Shown: positions 22,884 through 33,700 of the stretch, one piece after another
Numbering within the stretch: the first letter of the stretch is position 1
How the letters are laid out: every line of letters begins with the position of its first letter
NCBI GenBank assembly: GCA_015227615.1
Contig: JAALGZ010000008.1
Span: 1,302,001 to 1,366,000, forward strand
Length of the DNA stretch: 64,000 bases
Reading direction: 5' to 3'
DNA from: Labyrinthula sp. Ha
Lineage: Eukaryota > Sar > Bigyra > Labyrinthulida > Labyrinthulaceae
Translations under genes and position numbers: made by a program
The notes under the pieces: generated by a model
Database searches by the model: none
Told to the model about the DNA's origin: nothing
Seen by the model: the letters and a program-made list of their open reading frames with translations, nothing else

Positions 22884-24058
22884 ATGAGAAAGATACGTGT
22901 GTTGCTATGTGGAAAAAACTTTCCGTTTGCAGAGAAGTATATTCTAGAAGAAATAAAACGAAAAGGCTATGAAGAGAAAATTTTAATAGAGACAGTTCAA
23001 GAAGAAAAAGTGAAAGAAGAGCTCTCGAAACAGAAATTTGATGTTGCAGTACCATATATGGTTCGTCTTACGAGGGAGCACCTTATAAACTCAGGTAATT
23101 TTCAACCATTTAGAAACAAATAATAGGTTTGAAATGTGTAATTCAGTTAGGAGTTGGTGTTGAAGGGGTTGATTTTAACGCTGCCAATGAGGAAGGTTTG
23201 TATATACAGAATGCTCCTTGTGAACAAAATTCTTGGGCTACTGCCGAGCATGCAATCTACCTTGCACTGGCCGCTGGTAGGGATCCAAAATCATCCGAGA
23301 AAAGCTTTGAAGAAGGAGTTCTTGGAAATCCTTTGTGCACTCAAATTTACGGAAAGAATGTCGTTGTGCTTGGTATGGGTGCTGTTGGTGAAAATATTGT
23401 CAAAAGATTAGCAGCCTTTTCTCCCAAGTCTATTACTGGGATGAAGCGTAGTCAACTCAGTGATGAAAAACAGGTTATGCTTCAACAACTTTCAAAAGCG
23501 TTTGGTACTGCAATTGAGTGTATTCCTGTGCAGCTGCAGTCATTAAAAGCTGCGTCCACTAACGCGATTGATCCTAAAGTCATATCAACATTACAGGAAG
23601 CAGATTATCTTTTTCTTTCGTGTGTATTGACTGATGAAACGAAGCTACTGGTAGGTAGCAATTTTATTAAGTTACTCAAAGAGAAAAGGGACTATCAGAA
23701 ACGTTTCGTCATAAACGTTGGTAGGGGCCCATTAGTTAGTAGTATTGCGATGTTGCAAGCTTTGGATGCAGGTGTGATTGATTGTTTTGCTTCAGATGTG
23801 GGTTGTATCCCAACGAAGGTGGTTGATGGAGAACTACAAGATGATTTTCAGGGAAGACCTGAACCCTTTTCTCATGATGAGCCCCTTGCCAGGCATGAGA
23901 AAACCATTTTTACGCCTCATTTAGGAGGGGTAGCTGGCGGTTCCTACCAAGAAATGTCCCAAACGATGGTTGCGAACTTGATTTCAATGTACCAAGAAGG
24001 AAAACCTCTCAGTTGGTTAAACTCACCTCAAGTAAAGAAAGAAGAGCAAGTTAAGTAG
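22884..24058 (+). CDS. D-isomer-specific 2-hydroxyacid dehydrogenase
   Basis: Exons 22884..23094 and 23127..24058 flank a 32-nt intron (GTAATT to AATAATAG), giving 380 aa, stop TAG. The join reads LINSG|LKCVIQLGVGVEGVD, the conserved turn into the substrate domain. The Rossmann motif GMGAVG is near residue 152. The catalytic Arg (NVGRGPLV), Glu (DEPL) and His (TPHLGG) are all present, so the enzyme should be active. This family includes phosphoglycerate, glyoxylate/hydroxypyruvate and lactate-type dehydrogenases; the substrate is not decidable by eye. An insertion of about 30 residues after the Rossmann strand is longer than usual. The stop lies 17 bp from the convergent MIF-like gene. Confidence 0.85.
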
Positions 24059-24075
24059 CAGTACTTAGCATATTA

Positions 24076-24438
24076 TTAGCCAAATATTTTTTTCAGTGTT
24101 GTACCCTTGTAACCAACTCCTTCAAAAGTTAGATCAAAGAAATTGAGATAATACTTCTCGCCCCCAACACCCAACTCTTTGTCCAGAACCTCAAACACCG
24201 CTCCTGACACTTTTGTATTCCTTTCGGCATCAAGAGTTCCCACAGAGTATAGCGAACAAGCTGCGCAATTTGCGTCATCGCCTCCGAAAGTCATAGCAAG
24301 ATCATCTGATATCTTTACCATAACAAACGAAGCAGGCTTTCCCAGCTGTTCAGCCAAAATATTTACTAAATTCTTACATATTTCAACTTTCTTAGCTTTA
24401 TCTACAGGAACGTTCGTTTCAATATTCAAATAAGGCAT
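24076..24438 (-). CDS. MIF: MIF-like tautomerase
   Basis: 120 aa from the chosen start, the typical length of macrophage migration inhibitory factor homologues. The open frame extends 15 codons upstream. I placed the start at MPYLNIETN because the catalytic proline must follow the initiator Met. Also visible are MVKISDDLAMTFGG, a C-x-x-C (CAAC, as in the CALC of animal MIF), LYSVG and a YLNFFDL C-terminal strand. It likely forms a trimer with keto-enol tautomerase activity. The natural role in a free-living protist is unknown; in parasites such proteins modulate the host. It is compactly placed, with 17 bp to the convergent gene and 123 bp to the next gene on the same strand. Confidence 0.88.
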   Translation of the reverse strand: MPYLNIETNVPVDKAKKVEICKNLVNILAEQLGKPASFVMVKISDDLAMTFGGDDANCAACSLYSVGTLDAERNTKVSGAVFEVLDKELGVGGEKYYLNFFDLTFEGVGYKGTTLKKIFG

Positions 24439-24561
24439 CTTTTCTATCTCTAATTTACCGATATCTTTTTCCTCGGAACACAATCTGATTGGTTCAATAA
24501 TCCAACCAAATACATAGTAAGAATTACAACAAACTTTATATTTAAGCCAAAACTAGATCAC

Positions 24562-25842
24562 TTATTTCTTTAACTCATACTTTTTAATTTCTCCATTATT
24601 TTCTGCAACATATAAATTATCCTTCATATGCATCAATATCTTATTCATCTCTACATACTGCTTCCAACTCTGATTGATCTGCAGTGGTACATATCTTCTC
24701 CAGTCTCTCTGATCCTCCTCCTCATTTGCCTCTTCTATCTTATATCTTCCAGGAGCACCAAGAAGCTTGCTCATGGAATCAGTTGCACCACATGCCGTTC
24801 CACAATCCTCCGACCTATCTAATACAAAAAAATCATTTCCAGGATACGAAGCTGCGTCCCAGAAGACCAACTTAAACAACCTCATATCACTAAACTCCCC
24901 TTCTTCCTCCTCTAGTTCTTGACGTGTACTCAACTGCTGCTTCATCTGATTTTCAACCTTTTTGCTGTTTCTTATCCGAAATTTGATACCGTTAACAACT
25001 TTGTCCACGTCATTAACTATATTTTTCTCTTTCACTATCTTTCCTTCACTCTGCAGTTTAGAGTAGTCGATTTCAGGATCAAAGAAAAGACATTTTACAC
25101 GAGGAAATTTATCTCCATCTTCTTTCAAAAGTTTTTCGAAAGAATCCTGCAATCTTTTTGGAATCTCTTGTATGAACAGTCCTGCATAACTTCCTCCTCC
25201 AATCGCAGGCGAAACAACTAGCGCATCTTTATTCATTTCTTCCGCTTTCATATTAATGTACAAAAAACAAGGTAGGATTCTTTTCTTGAACAAAGTGTAA
25301 TAATTAGTGCTGTTAATTTCCACATCCTCCACAACCGTAATCTCCTTTTCCGCGCCTTCCGTCTGCTTAGTTACAAATTCGTAGTCTGGAGTTTCTCCAT
25401 GGTACTGCCAAGGTCTCTCCAATAAAATTCCAGGTGTGTAAATTAAAGTTGCATCAAAAGGTTTGTCGTGAACTTTAAAATAATCAGGGTAATTGGCTTC
25501 GTCGTCCTGCTCTGCCGCGTTGTCAAACACTTGTACGTCCATTGCGCAGTTAATCTCACCCAGAATTTTAAATTCTTCATCATTCCAATCTTCCCCTGCT
25601 CCCATTGTTGAAGCTTGAGTAAAAAACACCGGTCTTTTGGTTTGCATCAGGAGATCTGTGAACTCTGCAAAGTTTAGATTCTTGTACATCCTCTTCGTTT
25701 CATCTTCCTGAGCGCGAGTTTTTTGAAGAAGAAATCGACCAGGACGATTTGAAGGGGTTTGCAACTTTATTCTGTATTCATCTATTAACTTTTCTGTGTC
25801 TTTTGAAATTATGAGGTCGTACTGGAGCTCTTCGTTGGTCAT
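24562..25842 (-). CDS. DUF4804/MavL-like macrodomain protein (putative ADP-ribosyl hydrolase)
   Basis: Single exon, 426 aa. Motifs recall the DUF4804 family, which includes the Legionella effector MavL, described as an arginine-specific ADP-ribosylhydrolase with a macrodomain fold. Near residue 210 it has SPAIGGGSYAGLF, followed directly by IQE, in the position of the glycine-rich ADP-ribose loop. Near 335-370 it has YPGNDFFVLDRSEDCGTACG followed by ATDSM and a GRY turn. The N-terminal ~120 residues include FFTQASTMG, also reminiscent of the family. I recognise this from memory of motif shape, without a search. If right, it would remove ADP-ribose from protein arginines. No intron or secretion signal is seen. 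It is flanked by MIF-like and actin-like genes; a bacterial origin is possible but unproven. Confidence 0.55.
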   Translation of the reverse strand: MTNEELQYDLIISKDTEKLIDEYRIKLQTPSNRPGRFLLQKTRAQEDETKRMYKNLNFAEFTDLLMQTKRPVFFTQASTMGAGEDWNDEEFKILGEINCAMDVQVFDNAAEQDDEANYPDYFKVHDKPFDATLIYTPGILLERPWQYHGETPDYEFVTKQTEGAEKEITVVEDVEINSTNYYTLFKKRILPCFLYINMKAEEMNKDALVVSPAIGGGSYAGLFIQEIPKRLQDSFEKLLKEDGDKFPRVKCLFFDPEIDYSKLQSEGKIVKEKNIVNDVDKVVNGIKFRIRNSKKVENQMKQQLSTRQELEEEEGEFSDMRLFKLVFWDAASYPGNDFFVLDRSEDCGTACGATDSMSKLLGAPGRYKIEEANEEEDQRDWRRYVPLQINQSWKQYVEMNKILMHMKDNLYVAENNGEIKKYELKK

Positions 25843-26652
25843 TCTTACTGTGTAGGTTTTTGTTTTTTTTATGTTTCAAAAAGACAGGTAAATCAAGTGA
25901 CCAATCTGGACATGTCTTCTTTGGACAAACATTCTACTTATGTTTTAAGCTGTTAGAGTCAATATTCATTGTTGAAGACTGAGATTTGGAAAAATTTAGA
26001 GGAATTTGGTAATTGAATATAGTTTCCTCTATTTTCCTCGTTCTGCTCAATATATGCGACACAGGGCTATGAAAATGTCTGGTTAAGTATTAGTCCGAGT
26101 TATTTTGCTATAGAGCAGTACTGTCATGGGTTGTAGCGTGAAACAAAAGGATTAGAGGCTGGTGTTGACTCATTGAGTTGTCATGAAACTGTATTATTAA
26201 AGGCATAGGTTCCTAGTTAAGATGATTTTATTTTGAGTTTGCTCTTCTAGTTTAATTTCCTTACTTTTCTACTTGAGACAACACGAGGTTATACATGAAG
26301 TGGTGTAGCCAAACTATAGTGGAAATTTTCTCAGAGGTGAAATATAACTTCGTTTAAAAAGATGTAGTTTTACTCAACTGGTCTTATGCTCTTCTTAATG
26401 GTGGGTTTCATTTCTGGTTTGGGCAAAGTCAATCTAAGAACCTTGGAGGAAAGAGTCGGGACAATTCTTTCAGAGACCACACAACTGGCACTTTTTCTAT
26501 TTGAGTTTAATATGCTAGATAAACCTGTTTAGGTTTAACTAGAGTTAAAAAGATAGAACTCCATTATTGCGGAAATAAAATTTTGAGAAACTTTGTTCCA
26601 AAATGGTTTAGGTGCTTATATTTAGCTCATGTAAAGAAGGCAAGTCGTTTTT
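25843..26652. other. Intergenic region
   Basis: 810 bp between two minus-strand genes. There is no open frame of note and no RNA gene is recognised. The base composition is less extreme than in the large deserts. Confidence 0.5.
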
Positions 26653-27789
26653 CTACTTCCACTTGGTATTAATAAACGAAAGACCATTTTCTTCATACTC
26701 GTCCCTGGAGACTAAGAGCTGAGAGAAAGTTGGAACCATAGCAAGTTTAGATGCTCCTGTCCATGTGGAATCTTTTCTATCAGTTGGTGCAAACACGCCA
26801 ATGGACATCGAAGCCTCAGCCAAGGAAGTCAATTCTGTGGTTAATCTATCGGCGATTCCTGGAAACATTGTATTTCCTCCGGCTAGCACAATGTTGGAAA
26901 ACAGTTTGGACCTGACATTTTCGTCACACTTCATGATACTAGAAAACAGAGCGTCATGAACACCTTGCACTTCTCGACCGATTAAACTTGGTTTGAACAA
27001 TACTTCTGCACACCTAAATCTCTCTTTATCAAGCGTGATCAAGTTTCCATCTGGAAGCTCATAGGATTTTGGTGCTGCTGAAGAACTAGCAGCTTCATTC
27101 ATCTGAGCATCATAATCACCAGCTACAAAGCAGAGCTTTTCCTTAATTTCTGAAATAAGTTCATATTCAGCAGTTGTAGTGAACTCGTACCCAATCTCCC
27201 CGAGTAACTTTGTCAAGTATGCTGTCAAATCTTTACCTCCCAAACAAATCCTAGTAGAAGCATGTGGGATAAACTGTCCATCTACAACGGGAGTTGTATA
27301 GGTAACTCCGTGTCCTGATTGGAAGACGGTTCCAGTTGTTCTACCCGATGAGTACAAAGAAAGAACGGCTGTGTTCCCCACGTACACTGCAGCACAATTG
27401 AACAATTCAAACATGGTATGAACCATTTTTTCTCTATTTAACCTTGGCCCTAATGGAGGTTCCGTCAAGACAATTGCATGTTCCTCCGGTGTAACTCTTA
27501 GTAAGTTGTAGAAAGAGTGGTGCCAGATTTTTTCCATGTCATCCCAGTCGGTAGTGACTCCAACCTCCACTGGGTATTTGATGTGCAGTAGGCTTTGTTT
27601 AGATTTCGCTTCTTCGCCTACGAAGGTATCATCAGAACCCATGCCAATCGTTGCATCAGGGCTTTTAGGTCTTCCAACAATAGTCGGAAACACAGTACTA
27701 GGGCAATCATCTCCAGCAAATCCAACTTTGCTAAATCCAGAACCATGGACTAAAACTAACGTCTCCAAATCTGCTAAGTCTTCCGACAT
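26653..27789 (-). CDS. Divergent actin-family protein with a degenerate nucleotide site
   Basis: Single exon, 378 aa, co-linear with conventional actin (375 aa) and without Arp-type insertions. Long stretches are actin-like, e.g. GFAGDD, WDDMEKIWHH, SLYSSGRTTG and IKEKLC. Key nucleotide-pocket residues differ. Actin Asp11 is Val (LVLVHGSG), Gln137 is Thr (T140), Asp154 is Gln and Asp157 is His (VFQSGHG), and His161 is Tyr. The Lys18 equivalent (FSKVGFAGDD) is kept, and the C-terminal KCF is KWK. It is therefore unlikely to hydrolyse ATP as actin does. It may be a pseudo-actin that caps, copolymerises or has a nuclear role. The frame is fully open, so it appears to be under selection. It is not assignable to Arp1-Arp11 by eye. 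Confidence 0.85.
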   Translation of the reverse strand: MSEDLADLETLVLVHGSGFSKVGFAGDDCPSTVFPTIVGRPKSPDATIGMGSDDTFVGEEAKSKQSLLHIKYPVEVGVTTDWDDMEKIWHHSFYNLLRVTPEEHAIVLTEPPLGPRLNREKMVHTMFELFNCAAVYVGNTAVLSLYSSGRTTGTVFQSGHGVTYTTPVVDGQFIPHASTRICLGGKDLTAYLTKLLGEIGYEFTTTAEYELISEIKEKLCFVAGDYDAQMNEAASSSAAPKSYELPDGNLITLDKERFRCAEVLFKPSLIGREVQGVHDALFSSIMKCDENVRSKLFSNIVLAGGNTMFPGIADRLTTELTSLAEASMSIGVFAPTDRKDSTWTGASKLAMVPTFSQLLVSRDEYEENGLSFINTKWK

Positions 27790-30700
27790 TTATATTTTTT
27801 TCTATCTAAATATTTTTTTTCTTTATTTAGTATTAATTTTGTTTTATTCTTGATACTATTATCCTTGTGAATACTTGGGCGTAGAAAAGCGGAATCCCAA
27901 AGTACGATTTAAAGTGGTAATGCACTATTGGGATCTTCAGATATGATATATCTATGTGAGTCGAATATGTAGATAATATATATGGGTTTGAAAACGTTAT
28001 ATACTATTCGTTAATATATTTAAATATAAAAATAATTAAAAGAGATAATGTTTGTAGTTGTCTCTATGGGAAGAACTATACTAGGAGATAAATGAATGGA
28101 TATATGTATAGAATAGAAGATATCAGATAATAAAGTTCTAGTTATTAACTGAAGAAGTTGTAGAACTGGGAGCTTTAGATAGACAGATATTTACAATTAT
28201 ATGAAATAAAAGGTAGAGTTCCTATTAATGAACTTTATTCTTGTTGAATGGGAATTGTTTAAGAGTGAGATATTAAGAATCTATTCAAGAACTTCCAGAT
28301 ATCTGTGCTTGAGTGCGACCACATCTGGAGAAAGTTTTCTCTACACCTAATCCAAAATTATTCTTATTCAGGAGTACATTATTGTTATGGGGAAGATAGT
28401 TTTCTTAGCAGATGTGTAGATATTCTCCATGATAACAACTTTTTTCTGAACGAGGAAACCGCATGACATATATCATAAGTATTTAGTTCGTAACATTTTA
28501 CTTAGAGAAGTACTTTTCAGAAAGAATTATTGGAGCAAGAATATGATTAATACATATATAGTAACATGGTTTGCACTTTTATTTATTGTGATAGTTTTCA
28601 TAATAAGTAAAACTGAAATAGGTTATATCAATTAAAGGAAACATATGATTTGACTTATTCTGTTACAACTTTATAAAAATAGCGATAGACAACTATGTGT
28701 TTAGTTAACGAAATATTTAGGTTCAATGAATTAATTTTCCAAAACTGTTGAACCAGCTTCAAGGATTGATTTAGACTGTATACGACAAACTGCATACATG
28801 TGCCTATAGCTATAACACTTTTTCATTTGAAGGTGCTATGAATTAGATAAAACAACTTCAATGACACTACATCAAAATCGCGGTTTAAAATAGGGATTCT
28901 GACTTGATAGACCGGCTTGCGCGAAATCTCTTCTTTAATAAGATAAGAAAACTCTGTGGTAACGTTATTCAAATGGAGTTTATTTGGTTTGAAAGGCGAT
29001 ATAGAATAATAATTCCTTTATAAAATTCCCTTGAAAATCACATTCGTAGCATCGTTCAAGCAAAATCAAACAAAGTGGGCTTAACAAAATGGAAGGTTAG
29101 AGTTATTAATATAAATGCAATACAAGTTGATAGTACACTTTAGTTTCATAAAAAATAAAAAATATATTGAACTTGCCAAAGGAAAAATATATAGAATTGG
29201 AGAAGCAAGCAACATCGAGCACTTACTAACACTGTACTTCAGATCTCCAAAACCAAAGGCAAAAAAAGTTTACCTAGTTCTATCTATCCCCGGTATCCGA
29301 ACGATTTCAACCCCTCTAGGGCTTTATGTAACCAAGAAATATGCTAAGATTATACACTCACCAATTGGGAGGTTTCCAAAAATTTCAAGCTTACCCCTCC
29401 CAGCGGATTCATAACATATAGCAATTGAAGCTACTGTCTTATCTTTCAAATTAATGTTAAACTGGAGACACTGAGTGGTGATGCTCGGATTCAAACTTCT
29501 GTGTAACCATGAAGAGTTTTTTGCTGATACATTCCTACCCATGTAGAATGGAGGTATACCAAATAGCCATATGTACTCAGCATTGAAGACTTTTAAAGTT
29601 AAACACTTGGAATTAAATCATATTCCTATGTCGTTAGAATTGAACTAAGCTTAGATCTTTAGGAATAATAATTACCACGCAGTATATCAATCATTGTGCA
29701 GTAAGGTTGACTACTTGACATGAATTGAATACAGGGAACCCAAGTAAACGTTTGCTTTCTCTCTTCATGAACATATACTACCTGGGATAAACTATAAACC
29801 CAAACTTTATGTGACTCCGTGGATGAATTCTAATAAAAACCTATATCTATATCTAATTCTTCTATAGTGTCATATCGTTTTCAAATTAAGGTTACAACGT
29901 TTTTTTTCAAATTATACAAGACATCTTATAATTGTTCTTATTAAAAATTAGATAATATTATTTAGGCGTTGTACATAAATATACGGATTCTTTATTGCAA
30001 GTGATGGGAATAATTATTTTGAAAACCGGGGCTATGAACATAGTTCTTTAGTGTTTGTTATTGTAGCAACTATGACCTTAAATAAAATTCAGAGTAATAG
30101 TAATAACACAACAAAGCTTTTCTAAGTAAAATACAAATCTTAATCTCATGAACAAACTCAATACTTAGTTACGAATATGTTGTTAACAAAACTCTTGTCG
30201 TTCCAAATACCCATATCTATTTTATTTTTTGGCGAAAGTTTTGCTTGTTTTTCTTTGGAATAAATTTTGAAATGACAAATTCATCAGAGGGAATAATCTT
30301 TCAGTAAGTTTTTTGGTTATTCACTTTTTACTTTGTCCTTTCCAAGATTAAACCCACTTTCAGTTTCTTTGGCCTAGCGCTGTATAAACTTAAATGATAT
30401 AGTTCTTAAGTTATATGAAGATGATTCTAGGACTTTTTATAAATATTATAAAAAATTGCGTTAAGTTCTAATAAAATTCTATAAAATGAAATTTTATTTA
30501 GTTATAAACAAAGAATAAGGTTACCTTAAAGATAAATTATCATAGCTAATTATTCACATGTAAGGACATGTACAGAGAGATTGGTAGTTTAGAGAACTGG
30601 CAATACAGTTTTTTAAGTCACTAGATTTTTAAATTGTGGATTTAGCTATCCAATCCCTCCATAGGAAGTGTAAGCTGTTAATCATTACCATACCAGGTCA

Positions 30701-33700
30701 TGCCATTTAATACCAAATATCGGTTTCATGTGGAACACAGGTAAGTAAACGAAACATAAAATAACGATGTAAGAAATATCATACTATTTTTTTATAATAT
30801 AACTTTTAGTACACAATTTCATTAAAAATAATAAAGAACACATTTTCTCTATCATAATACGTTCAGATTGAAGGAATTTAAATTTATGCTTTTATATTGT
30901 TGAATATGGGTTTAGTTGGAGCCATATGTTACAACAAATTATCGAGAAATACCATATTTTGAGTCATATGATAAGTTCTATCCTTTATAACCAAATGAGA
31001 AACTCTTATACCCCTGAGAAAATGCTCCAGAGGCAATATTTTTGTTTAATTTCTTTAAGAAAACCATTATGTATTGAGGAAAATTGGATGTTTTCATGTT
31101 CCTTGAAAACATGATCAGATAAATAGAGTCATGTCAAGATAATAATACTAGTAAAAGGTTAAATGCAGTTGAGTTTCACAAGGATATCCTTAAATGTTAT
31201 ATCTATGGTGCCATTGATACGGAGAAATATATTAAGAGCTTATACAAGCACCAGGACATTCCATTTCGTGTTTCGCCATAAAGATACCACCAACTGTACG
31301 GTGTCAACAAAGCTAAATATCAGAAAAGTGATGTTATACCGGAGCAAGATTCTTATTCATAAAAAACATTCTTTTCGGTTGATCAACAACAGAAAGGTTT
31401 GCTTAGCTATTATTTTGAAATCTCTGACATTGTGTCCACTGAAATGCATAGTGTGGATATGTCTACCCATATATAGGGCAGCCATCGGGACTATAATGAT
31501 ACTTATTTTATAAAACTTAAACGCAGAAACCAAGAAGAAACAATACAAAAGTCTAGTAATCATTATGACCATAGTAAAAAGAGTAATATCAAAGCATAAG
31601 TTATTTGTAGAAGAGATATGACATATTCCTGAGTTGACTTTGTTGAGTAAACATCATGCAATTTATAGTTGGACTGCAAAATTTTAATTTCTGAAATTTG
31701 AAGTATACTACAGGGCTATTAACACTAGTTAAGGCTAGCAGTACCATATTTATGAATTTTTACCATATTTTTTTTGTATTCAGATTTGATTTTTAAGTAA
31801 TTTGCGCATTAATTCTTTGTACAAAAGACTCTTAATGGTTTTCATTAATAATGGCAAAAATGTTTTAGTTCATTATTGATAATCAAATGATAATCCAAAC
31901 ACAATAAGAATCATTTGATGAAAATCAAAAATTTGTAATTAATACTTGTTAAAAGACTGTAAAGAAATAATCTTTTAATTATTGATAATTATTTTGAAAA
32001 CTGATGTAAAATTTTAATTGCTGCATACCTTACCAGGATTATGCTTTCCTATAATTAAAACAATGCATGGCTAATTCAAAGAATATTATATGGATTATAC
32101 AAAGGGTAACTTGACGCCACAAATAAAGGTAAAAACTGTAAAATTATTGATATATATATTGGCATGGAGCAGTGCATTGAAGCATAATGTGGGAAGCATG
32201 AGATGTATGTACTAACACATGATCAACATATCAAGGGCTAGACACACTCGGACGATTCTTAATCACATCATCCTTCACGGGGATGATAAAACAAATCAAT
32301 AAATACAATACTTAGATAAAGCTATAAAGAAAATAATTATACGGTCATTAGCGCGAAAATAATATATTATAGAAAATATTGAAGTGGAGTTTATCGGACA
32401 AAGAGTTTGGTAGTAGTAATTAAGAACTCGGCTAAGAAAATGAGTTACACTTAGTTTACGCTTTCAGAGATCTTATATTTTTTGGGATTTCTGAGAGTAA
32501 GAAATATACTTTTGTAGATTCTTAGTAACATGTTAAAAATTTAAGTATCAGTATGGGTACACAAAAACCACTGGTTATAGAAAAATTTTGGGGTTCTTAT
32601 ACCTTCAATAAATAACATGTTGTGTTGGGTTGTAGTATGACTCATTAACAAAAGGGAGCTATTTCGTTAATTGTACTACTTTTGGTTCGCTTAAATGCAT
32701 AGAATGGTCGTTCCCAGGATTTGACGGGATGATATAATCCGTACTCAGGGCTAATAGGAAATCATAAGGAGTTGATCTAAGAGCTTTTGGCACCTGCAAG
32801 AGGCATTAATGAAGCTTTGCATATTCATATGGAGAAAAGTAACTTTTATAGCCGGTGATGATGGGAACTTATAAAGAGATTGAAGATGCCAATGAAAGGC
32901 TACTGTACTGTCATTTGGTATGTTTAATATTAAATTGCAAGCTAAATTGCGGTGAAGTAGACTTTATTTATCTCAAATGTCTGCAGAAATACTGGGATTA
33001 GATAAGAAATACTAAGAAAAAGGGGTTAGATGATATGGTTTATAAGGGATGCCAGCAACTGGATTCAACCCTAGTTACGGATGACTCTAGGAAAAACGCT
33101 AAGAACTTCATTGCCATTCAGGTATAGAGGAAATATAGAGTTCTATTAAAAGAAAGATTGCAAACATAACACACTCTTTGGAAGATGCTAAAATAGATTA
33201 TTAGAAAATTGCAGAAACTTGTAATCAAACTTATTGAAAGTTGTCAATAATTGTTTGACGGTTGTCTTGATCCTTATTATCAACAATAGAACTGGGATTC
33301 TAGTTTTTATCAAATGATTCTGATTATACTATGATTATCAACTCCTTAGCAAATTTTCATTAGACTAGAGCGCGTTTAACTAAACTGCATCAGAGCATAC
33401 CATTGTATTTATGCACAATATGTAAATTCATATAGAACAGCCATATTTCTCTCTAATCTCCGATAACAGGATACAGTTCGATAATATGCCCCATATTTTG
33501 ATGAGTTCCATATGGTACTAGAATGAAACATATTTTTCTGATCAAGAAGCCGAAGGTTCTATGGCTCAATTCATTAATGATAAGCAATTGATTGACAATA
33601 TTCATTTATAAAGGTTAGGGAATTAACAGAACCAATCAATAAGAAAAAAAAATAGGGAAATTTCATACTGATGATTTATCAAGAAATCAAACCCCATGCC

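Noticed and set aside
29480-29500. T-loop-like GGATTCAAAC as part of a tRNA
   Set aside because: No matching acceptor, D or anticodon stems could be folded around it. No tRNA was found in the window by eye.
29115-31513. Open frames of 60-116 codons in the second desert as genes
   Set aside because: No domain, no conserved-looking motifs, and no consistent short introns that join them.
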